Source of the DNA: Microcaldota archaeon
GTDB lineage: Archaea > Micrarchaeota > Micrarchaeia > Anstonellales > Anstonellaceae
NCBI GenBank assembly: GCA_021813025.1
Contig: JAKAME010000036.1
Location: 1 to 14,620, forward strand
Direction of reading: 5' to 3'
Length of the DNA: 14,620 nt
In this document: positions 6,653 to 12,303 of the stretch, piece by piece
How the letters are laid out: each line of letters starts with the position of its first letter
Numbering within the stretch: the first letter of the stretch is position 1
Position numbers and translations under genes: made by a program
The notes under the pieces: model-generated
Databases searched by the model: none
What the model was told of the DNA's origin: nothing
Seen by the model: the letters and a program-made list of their open reading frames with translations, nothing else

Positions 6653-8245
6653 GCTTGGAATACAATCCACCAGATTGAAGATTGACATCGCGATTTGGTC
6701 CGTTTTCGCCAACTCTTGATTGAGCTCGTCCAGCACCCGCTTCTTGGCTTCCGTATACCGCTCGCGGCCCAGCTCGACGTTGGCAATGGCGTGTTTCAGG
6801 TTCTTGACGTTGAAGCAGAACATGCAGTCAGAGCAGTTTTCGATGTTGTGGGAGAAATAGCAGTCCGAGCAGCTCCGGCCTTCCGACACCTCGAAGCAGC
6901 GCTTCAGCTTCTCGGAATGGAAGCAGTTGATGCAGTAGGCGCACTGCCTCGCGCGGTTGTAGCCGAAGAGGTATTCCGATTCGCGCGGCCACCAGCCGAA
7001 AGCGCAGCGCTTGCATCGGATGTTGATGATGCTCCGATAGCAGTCCGAGGCGTCGATGGCTAGTGGGCAGTCGATGTTGTTGGCCAGGTTTCCCACCAGC
7101 CACTCGTTGCAGAAATAGGCGATGGGGGAGGCGGTTTTGGGGGCATTGGAAAGAGTCAGGGATTCTGCCTCCTGCGCGGTTAGCGCCAGACGCTCGCCCA
7201 GCCAGGCCGCCTCGTGGTCGTCGAGCAGGCGCCCGCGCGGGAAGCGCAGGAACTCCGCGTAATCTGGCACGAGCAGCTTCCTCCCGCTGGCGCATGACTG
7301 GCCATCCTCGAATTTCGCGGTGTTGCGCGTCAGCCATGCACCATACCGGTCCAGCCCTGCGTATGGCCGGCCGAATATCAGGGCCGACACTTCGGAAAAC
7401 GCAGTCTCGGCCGCCTGCCGGTCGGTTTTCTGCGCCTGCTCGGGGGGCATGGCCGGGAGGAGCGATTTCAACCGGGAATAATCCGGCTTTGCTGCTTGGA
7501 ACATGTCGAAGTGGTGCGGCAGGCGCTTGTCCTTCATCAGCTTCTCGCGCATCTCCGCCAGAAGCTTCCGCTTGAGAGCCGCGTATTTCTCCTTGGAAAG
7601 AGCCAGGTTTCCGATGTGCTGGCGCTTGGACTTTAGGTTGAAGCAGAACATGCACTCGTCGCAGGCCGAAAGCCCGTGGGAGTAGTAGCAATCCGAGGAC
7701 CAGTCCACCCGGGACACTTCGACGCAGCGCTGGGCCATGTAGGAATTGGAGCGGATGTGGAAGTTGCTGCTGACGCAGTGGCCTCCGAACACCCAGTCGC
7801 CGATGACGTGCGTGGAATAGGCCACGTATTTGGAGCTGGTCACCCATTCGGACTTGTAGACATAATGGGAATCGATGATGGTGGTGCTGTCCTCGACGCC
7901 GCTGGAATTCCCCAGCCAGATGTTGCCGGTGTAGACTGCCTTTTCCCCCAGGGCGCGCAGGATGGAATCGATGTCCTTGATGTCGTTGACTGAAAGCGCG
8001 CCGCGCTCTGCTGTGCGGGGGGCCTCGTCCAGCCCCATCCAGCGCGCCTTCTTGGAATAGCGGCCGTCAGAATAAAGCACGTCCTCTCCTGAAACGGCCG
8101 ATTTTGCATGGAAGCGCGGGCCGTTGTAATCATAGAGCCATTCCGCGAATTCGTCCAGTTCGCCCACTTCGCCGCCCAGCAGCACCTTGCAGGCGGATTT
8201 CCACTGGCGGTTGACCTCATCATAAGCGGCTGATGCGGACTGCAT
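6644..8245 (-). CDS. Cysteine-rich protein made of two tandem copies of a 12-residue-periodic CxxC module
   Basis: 533 residues, no signal peptide or membrane helix, function unknown. The protein is an internal duplication: residues 174-236 align without gaps to 450-512. Shared anchors are CYYSHGL/CYFSHNI, CMFCFNLK/CMFCFNVK, HIGN/HAIAN and SKEKY/GRERY followed by a helix. In copy 2 cysteines fall in strict register: 402, 414, 438, 450, 462, 474 and, three residues ahead, 411, 435, 459, 471. That is a CxxC repeated every 12 residues. Copy 1 keeps Cys174, 186, 195, 198 and 201 and is rich in Ser/aromatic residues elsewhere. The periodicity suggests a beta-solenoid with a Cys ladder, possibly metal-binding. 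The CxxC..C...N..S/KEEY ending resembles an uncharacterised family I recall from CPR and DPANN genomes. ATG 8245 fits a TATA box about 27 nt upstream. A helical segment (about 215-300) links the copies. Confidence 0.75.
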   Translation of the reverse strand: MQSASAAYDEVNRQWKSACKVLLGGEVGELDEFAEWLYDYNGPRFHAKSAVSGEDVLYSDGRYSKKARWMGLDEAPRTAERGALSVNDIKDIDSILRALGEKAVYTGNIWLGNSSGVEDSTTIIDSHYVYKSEWVTSSKYVAYSTHVIGDWVFGGHCVSSNFHIRSNSYMAQRCVEVSRVDWSSDCYYSHGLSACDECMFCFNLKSKRQHIGNLALSKEKYAALKRKLLAEMREKLMKDKRLPHHFDMFQAAKPDYSRLKSLLPAMPPEQAQKTDRQAAETAFSEVSALIFGRPYAGLDRYGAWLTRNTAKFEDGQSCASGRKLLVPDYAEFLRFPRGRLLDDHEAAWLGERLALTAQEAESLTLSNAPKTASPIAYFCNEWLVGNLANNIDCPLAIDASDCYRSIINIRCKRCAFGWWPRESEYLFGYNRARQCAYCINCFHSEKLKRCFEVSEGRSCSDCYFSHNIENCSDCMFCFNVKNLKHAIANVELGRERYTEAKKRVLDELNQELAKTDQIAMSIFNLVDCIPSKK

Positions 8246-8267
8246 GGGCAGAATGGGGCGTTATAGG

Positions 8268-8276
8268 AATTAAAAG
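8268..8276 (-). promoter_or_regulatory. TATA-like box for the Cys-rich protein gene
   Basis: On the minus strand this reads CTTTTAATT, centred about 27 nt ahead of the ATG at 8245, so the transcript should be leaderless or nearly so. No ribosome binding site is visible between box and start. Confidence 0.5.
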
Positions 8277-8366
8277 CTTCCCGGCTGGCGGCCGCACTCT
8301 GGGCAGGGGAATGCGGGACTGTTTTTAATAAAACAAAAAACACCCGTTTGGACTGAAAAGAACACC

Positions 8367-8376
8367 ATATTTAAAG
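8367..8376 (+). promoter_or_regulatory. TATA box for the 224-residue protein gene
   Basis: ATATTTAAAG is a strong archaeal TATA match with a purine-rich stretch (GAAAAGAA) just upstream where the BRE would sit. Predicted transcription start is near 8397, giving a leader of about 30 nt that contains the ribosome binding site. A second TATA-like run (TTTTTAATAAAA, 8321-8333) lies further upstream in the same 183-bp divergent intergenic region. Confidence 0.6.
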
Positions 8377-8414
8377 GCAGATTTGGGGTCAAATAATCCA
8401 TGCGTTTAGCATAA

Positions 8415-8421
8415 GGGAGGT
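8415..8421 (+). promoter_or_regulatory. Strong ribosome binding site
   Basis: GGGAGGT lies 7 nt before the ATG at 8429, the best Shine-Dalgarno match in the window. It fixes the start of the 224-residue protein. Confidence 0.7.
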
Positions 8422-8428
8422 AAATCGC

Positions 8429-9103
8429 ATGGGGAAAGAGTTGACACTATCACAACAGACGATTGCAGCACTCAAGAGCCGCTTGAACGCAGTTATGACG
8501 AAGGGAGAGGTGACGAGCTTCGCAAGCTTCCTTCAGGCCAAATACCTAAACGAACGCGCCTATCCGTTCCAATCCCAGGCTGACCTGGCCATTCTCAACA
8601 ATGGCGTCCAAATAGCGAGAGTCAACCATTCCGATATCAAAACCACTAATCCGAATGAGATCCTGAAGTTCATTCTCGCCAAACCAGAGTTCCATCTGTT
8701 CTTTGTACATGCAAAAAAAGCAGATACAAATCTGGCGAAGGAAGCGCATCAGATTGCCTTGGAATTCGAAAACTTGGCCGACCAGATAGTGTTTTTCGAA
8801 GAAAAGCTCGAATGTAGGGTCTTGAGCAGCGCTGCTCTCAATATATCGGCCACACTGGGTAACGACAACCTATCTGTCACACTGGGCGACGACAATGCGT
8901 TCCGTGTCAAGCATGAGGCGGCTAGCAGCGCCCAAACCCTATTCCTGGCCCTTCTCAAGCAGGAGAATTTAAACGGCGATAAAACAGCAAACCTATACAA
9001 CTATCATGATGCCCTCTTGCTCTTCTATCGCACGGTTTGGCCGGTGCCAGACTACGCCAATAATGGAGCTTGGATTGATTTCCATTCCATAAAATTCAGG
9101 TAA
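8429..9103 (+). CDS. Uncharacterised 224-residue cytosolic protein
   Basis: I do not recognise this protein. It has no signal peptide or membrane segment. The N-terminal third (1-55) looks helical, starting with a polar amphipathic helix (LSQQTIAALKSRLNAVM). Residues about 75-130 alternate strands and helices (ILKFILAKPEFHLFFVHAKK, then IALEFENLADQIVFFEE), suggesting an alpha/beta core. A short internal repeat, SATLGNDN then SVTLGDDN (about residues 145-160), may be two turns of adjacent hairpins. The C-terminus is aromatic-rich. Expression signals are clear: a strong TATA box and a near-perfect ribosome binding site. It is divergent from the Cys-rich gene and 68 nt ahead of argG on the same strand, so readthrough into argG is possible, but nothing in its sequence points to arginine metabolism. 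Confidence 0.7.
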   Translation: MGKELTLSQQTIAALKSRLNAVMTKGEVTSFASFLQAKYLNERAYPFQSQADLAILNNGVQIARVNHSDIKTTNPNEILKFILAKPEFHLFFVHAKKADTNLAKEAHQIALEFENLADQIVFFEEKLECRVLSSAALNISATLGNDNLSVTLGDDNAFRVKHEAASSAQTLFLALLKQENLNGDKTANLYNYHDALLLFYRTVWPVPDYANNGAWIDFHSIKFR

Positions 9104-9158
9104 AAGTGGCGCATGAAAAGAGGCAGATTCATTAGATTTGCGAATGATGCAACTCCAA

Positions 9159-9166
9159 AAGGTGAT
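9159..9166 (+). promoter_or_regulatory. Ribosome binding site of argG
   Basis: AAGGTGAT matches the archaeal 16S anti-Shine-Dalgarno complement (GGTGAT core) and sits 5 nt before the ATG at 9172. It confirms that start. The 68-nt gap upstream has only a weak AT-rich element (ATTCATTAGATTT, about 9127-9139) as a possible promoter. Confidence 0.6.
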
Positions 9167-9171
9167 TTCCA

Positions 9172-10407
9172 ATGTCCAAACCAAAAGTCGTATTGGCCTA
9201 TTCGGGCGGCCTAGACACGTCCATAATCCTCAAGTGGCTCATTGACGAGGGCTACGAGGTTGTCTGCTACTGCGCAGACGTGGGCCAGAAGGAGGATTTC
9301 GAGGCGGTGAAGCAGAAGGCATTGAAATGCGGCGCAACAAAAGTGTATGTAGAGGATTTGAAAAAAGAATTCGTCACAGACTACATCTTCATGGCGATTA
9401 AGGCAAATGCGCTCTATGAGGGAAGATACCTGCTGGGCACCAGCCTGGCGCGCCCGCTCATAGCCAAGCGCCACATGGAAATAGCCAAAAAAGAGGGCGC
9501 GGAATACGTGGCGCATGGAGCCACCGGCAAGGGCAACGACCAGGTGAGATTCGAGCTTACCTTCTATGCCATTGACCCCAAAATCAAGGTCATAAGCCCG
9601 TGGAAGAACGAGAAGTTCCTCTCCCAGTTCAAGGGCAGGCCTGACATGATTGCTTATGCAGAAAAGCACGGCATTCCCATCAAGGCATCGATTGCCAAGC
9701 CATATTCCACAGACCCCAACCTGCTGCACATCTCCTACGAGTCAGGCATTCTGGAGGACCCGGCGGCAGCGCCGCCAGAGGATGTGTATGAGTGGACGGT
9801 GTCGCCGCAGAACGCGCCAGACAAAACTACGACGATTGAAATACATTTCAAGGACGGCATCCCGACCAAGGTGGTGAATCTTGACGACAAGACGACCAAG
9901 ACAAAACCATTGGAGCTGTTCATGTATCTCAATGATTTGGGCGCGCAAAACGGCATAGGAAGAATAGACATAGTGGAAAACCGCTTTGTTGGCATCAAGT
10001 CCAGAGGAGTCTACGAGACGCCGGGAGGCACCATCCTGCGCGCCGCCCACCTTGATTTGGAGGGAGTGGCCATGGACAGGGAGGTCATGAGGCTGAGGGA
10101 CACCCTTGCAATACGCTTCTCAGACCTGTGCTACAACGGGTTTTGGTTCTCGCCTGAGATGGACTTCATCCACGCCGCCATTGACAAGAGCCAGGAGCTT
10201 ATCGACGGATGGGTGAAGCTGCAGCTCTACAAGGGCAATGTCACCATTACGGGCAGGTATTCGCCCAGCTCGCTCTACAACAAGGACCTTGCCTCCATGG
10301 ACGTGGAGGGCGGATTCGACCAGAAGGACTCCATCGGCTTCATCAAAATCAACGCAATCAGGCTGATGGCAGACACCGCCATCAAGAAGAAGATGGGCAA
10401 GGCCTGA
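9172..10407 (+). CDS. argG: Argininosuccinate synthase
   Basis: A 411-residue cytosolic enzyme that joins citrulline and aspartate with ATP to give argininosuccinate, AMP and pyrophosphate, the penultimate step of arginine synthesis. It starts with the N-type ATP pyrophosphatase loop AYSGGLDTS (residues 9-17). It continues with YEGRYLLGTSLARPLIAK (82-99) and the second family signature GATGKGNDQVRFE (116-128). The C-terminal region contains SRGVYETPGG, TGRYSPSSLY and a final basic tail. Length is normal for the family (about 395-450) and no catalytic motif is missing. argH follows on the same strand after 171 nt. No other arginine genes are in the window, so the source of citrulline cannot be told from here. 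Confidence 0.97.
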   Translation: MSKPKVVLAYSGGLDTSIILKWLIDEGYEVVCYCADVGQKEDFEAVKQKALKCGATKVYVEDLKKEFVTDYIFMAIKANALYEGRYLLGTSLARPLIAKRHMEIAKKEGAEYVAHGATGKGNDQVRFELTFYAIDPKIKVISPWKNEKFLSQFKGRPDMIAYAEKHGIPIKASIAKPYSTDPNLLHISYESGILEDPAAAPPEDVYEWTVSPQNAPDKTTTIEIHFKDGIPTKVVNLDDKTTKTKPLELFMYLNDLGAQNGIGRIDIVENRFVGIKSRGVYETPGGTILRAAHLDLEGVAMDREVMRLRDTLAIRFSDLCYNGFWFSPEMDFIHAAIDKSQELIDGWVKLQLYKGNVTITGRYSPSSLYNKDLASMDVEGGFDQKDSIGFIKINAIRLMADTAIKKKMGKA

Positions 10408-10430
10408 ATGGGTAAAAGCCAAACTAAACT

Positions 10431-10452
10431 CTTTTCTTCTTTTTTGTTTTTT
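10431..10452 (+). terminator. Poly-T terminator after argG
   Basis: A 22-nt stretch of almost only T and C (three T-runs of four or more) starts about 23 nt after the argG stop. This fits archaeal T-tract termination and suggests that argG and argH are not simply one continuous message. Confidence 0.5.
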
Positions 10453-10471
10453 ATAAAACATATAACTAATA

Positions 10472-10487
10472 GGGGCAGAAACGCCCC
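10472..10487 (+). repeat. Small perfect hairpin between argG and argH
   Basis: GGGGC (10472-10476) and GCCCC (10483-10487) form a 5-bp all-GC stem with a 6-nt loop (AGAAAC). It lies after the T-tract and a TATA-like stretch (TTATAAAACATATAA, about 10451-10465) and ahead of another AT-rich stretch (TTTAATTA, about 10500-10507). It is too far from the T-tract in the wrong order for a classical hairpin-T terminator; it could be an operator or 5'-leader structure of argH. Confidence 0.35.
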
Positions 10488-10578
10488 ATCTTAGATATGT
10501 TTAATTAGCGTGCAGGTGAGGTTCGGCCCAAGCAGGCGGTCCGATGCCGGGCCATCCCCTCTCAACGCGGTGTTATCC

Positions 10579-11763
10579 ATGAAACTCTGGAACAAAGGCA
10601 TTGAATTGGACAAGGCAGTGGAGGCTTACACCGTGGGCAGCGACCCGCAGGTGGGGCTGCACCTGCTGCCCTACGACTGCCAGGCCAGCATAGCCCATGC
10701 GCACATGCTCAACAAAATCGGGGTGCTGAAAGCGGATGAGATGCAGAAGCTGGTTGGCGGCCTGCAGGAAATCATAGAGCTCAACAAGAAAGGCCAGTTC
10801 AAAATCGAGCAGTCGGACGAGGACTGCCACACCGCGATTGAGAAATACCTGACTTCCAAATACGGCGAGGCTGGAAAGAAAATCCACACAGGCCGCTCCA
10901 GAAACGACCAGGTGCTGGTGGCGCTGGCACTTTACCAGATTGACCAGCTAAAGCAGGTCAAGGAGCTGGCCAAGGCGTTCGTGGCGGCGGCCGCCAAATC
11001 AAAGAAAAAATTCGGCCCCATCTGCATGGCGGGCTACACCCACATGCAGAAGGCCATGCCATCCTCGGTGGGGCTCTGGCTGGGCGCTTACGAGGACGCG
11101 ATGAGCGACAACCTCATACTTATCGATGCACAGCTCAAGCTCTTGGACCAGAACCCGCTTGGCACAGGAGCGGGCTACGGCATTCCGGTCTTCAATCTCG
11201 ACCGGAAGATGACTGCGAAGGAGCTTGGCTTTTCCAAAGTGCAGGAAAATCCGATTTATGCCCAAGCTGCAAGAGGAAAATTCGCCGCAGGCACGCTGTC
11301 GGTGCTCACGCAGGTAATGTATGACCTCAACAAATTCGCATCCGACCTCACCCTCTTCTCCATGGCCGAGTTCGGGTATGCGAAGTTGCCGGCCGAATTC
11401 ACCACAGGCTCCTCTATCATGCCGCAAAAGAGGAATCCAGACGTGTGCGAGCTCATGCGGGCCAAATACCACGTGGTGCTGGCCGAGGAATTCAAGGTCA
11501 AGAGCCTGATGGCCAACCTGATGCACGGCTACAGCCGGGATTTCCAGCTCACCTCCGAGAGTCTGCTCAACGCTATGGACATCACCCAGTCCAGCCTCTC
11601 CATAGCCGCGCTCATCTTGGAAAAGCTTGAATTCGACAAAAAGAAATGCGAGGCCTCGCTGACGCCCGAGCTTTATGCCACCGAGGAGGCCTACAAACTG
11701 GTGAAGGGAGGCATGGCTTTCAGGGATGCCTACAAAAAAGTCGGGGAAAAATACAAGAAATAA
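10579..11763 (+). CDS. argH: Argininosuccinate lyase
   Basis: A 394-residue cytosolic enzyme of the fumarase/aspartase superfamily that cleaves argininosuccinate to arginine and fumarate. Motifs: the N-terminal MKLWNKGIELDK, SDEDCHTAIE (79-88), HTGRSRNDQV (103-112), GYTHMQ (152-157, His155) and the superfamily signature GSSIMPQKRNPD (277-288) in the catalytic serine loop. The C-terminal AYKLVKGGMAFRDAYKKVG matches the conserved end of the family. I chose the ATG at 10579, preceded by GGTG 6 nt upstream, because homologues start with MKLW. The frame is open back to a GTG at 10510, but those 23 residues look unrelated to the family. The protein is shorter than the common 450-470-residue form; the MKLW...FTVG-type N-terminus fits the shorter class I recall from Bacteroidetes and some archaea. 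The gene ends 31 nt before the convergent gene. Confidence 0.95.
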   Translation: MKLWNKGIELDKAVEAYTVGSDPQVGLHLLPYDCQASIAHAHMLNKIGVLKADEMQKLVGGLQEIIELNKKGQFKIEQSDEDCHTAIEKYLTSKYGEAGKKIHTGRSRNDQVLVALALYQIDQLKQVKELAKAFVAAAAKSKKKFGPICMAGYTHMQKAMPSSVGLWLGAYEDAMSDNLILIDAQLKLLDQNPLGTGAGYGIPVFNLDRKMTAKELGFSKVQENPIYAQAARGKFAAGTLSVLTQVMYDLNKFASDLTLFSMAEFGYAKLPAEFTTGSSIMPQKRNPDVCELMRAKYHVVLAEEFKVKSLMANLMHGYSRDFQLTSESLLNAMDITQSSLSIAALILEKLEFDKKKCEASLTPELYATEEAYKLVKGGMAFRDAYKKVGEKYKK

Positions 11764-11764
11764 A
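11745..11764 (-). terminator. T-rich terminator for the minus-strand zinc-ribbon gene, inside the end of argH
   Basis: On the minus strand the last codons of argH read TTTATTTCTTGTATTTTTCC, starting 31 nt after the stop of the convergent gene. This is a plausible T-tract terminator for that gene. Confidence 0.35.
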
Positions 11765-11794
11765 CGATCTGCTCTCGGTTCAACTGTCTCTGAG

Positions 11795-12277
11795 CTATAA
11801 TTTCTCTTTTTCTCTTTTATTGCGTTTATATTGCCCCCCGCACTTAGAGCACTTAAAAAACTCGCTAATGTCCCGAATCAGGAAGGTTTCGTTAATAGGG
11901 ATAGGCACATGTGTTGTTGTGGTTCCGGTTTTTACTTCGAATCTAGGTGAAATTGAACCAGGACGTCCAAAAAAAGGATACGCTGGGTCGGGAGCACGTC
12001 CTTTTCGAGTTACCTCTTCCGTAGTTGTTGTTGTGGGATGATGCTCGATACGTGTTTCGACTATTTGACGTTCCTTTTCGATTTTCGTCTCTATCTTTCT
12101 GACACAGAGTAAATTTAGGCAATCTGGACAAATTAGATTAAACTGACCCATGAAAAGTAGTGCGATAAAAATTATGCCTGCTAGTCCGGTTACGAAATAC
12201 AAAAATTCGATCTTTAAAATAACTGGAATTGCTGCAACGATTAGAAGACCCATGAGGATTGCAACCAGTTTCCTCAT
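11795..12277 (-). CDS. Small two-TM membrane protein with a split zinc ribbon
   Basis: 160 residues from ATG 12277; a TTG at 12286 would add three. Two hydrophobic helices (about 4-22 and 27-44) form an N-terminal membrane hairpin. The soluble part begins with CPDC (Cys50, Cys53) and nearly ends with CSKCGG (Cys143, Cys146), four cysteines arranged like the two knuckles of a zinc ribbon. Between them lie about 89 residues with two Thr-rich beta-like stretches (PTTTTTEEVT and KTGTTTTHVPIP) that could form one long hairpin extending the ribbon. The C-terminus is Lys/Arg-rich. Both ends are expected to face the cytoplasm. It lies 26 nt downstream of the TPR gene on the same strand, so the two may share a message, yet it is clearly AT-richer (roughly 40% GC on lines counted by hand) than the GC-rich TPR gene. 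Function unknown. Confidence 0.7.
   Translation of the reverse strand: MRKLVAILMGLLIVAAIPVILKIEFLYFVTGLAGIIFIALLFMGQFNLICPDCLNLLCVRKIETKIEKERQIVETRIEHHPTTTTTEEVTRKGRAPDPAYPFFGRPGSISPRFEVKTGTTTTHVPIPINETFLIRDISEFFKCSKCGGQYKRNKREKEKL
11801..11819 (+). terminator. T-rich terminator for argH, inside the end of the convergent gene
   Basis: TTTCTCTTTTTCTCTTTTA begins 38 nt after the argH stop and overlaps the Lys-rich C-terminal codons of the opposing gene. It mirrors the T-tract that serves the opposing gene inside argH. Confidence 0.45.
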
Positions 12278-12303
12278 AATTATCAAGACTTATGCAGATA
12301 GTT

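Noticed and set aside
6828..7847. Long open frame (339 codons) on the minus strand, in another frame of the Cys-rich gene
   Set aside because: Its translation is Arg/Pro/Ala-rich and lacks the repeat logic. The overlapping 533-residue frame has a clear internal duplication, conserved motifs and a promoter.
10472..10487. Hairpin as an intrinsic (bacterial-type) terminator of argG
   Set aside because: No T-run follows the stem; the T-tract lies before it. Archaeal termination at the tract is the simpler reading.
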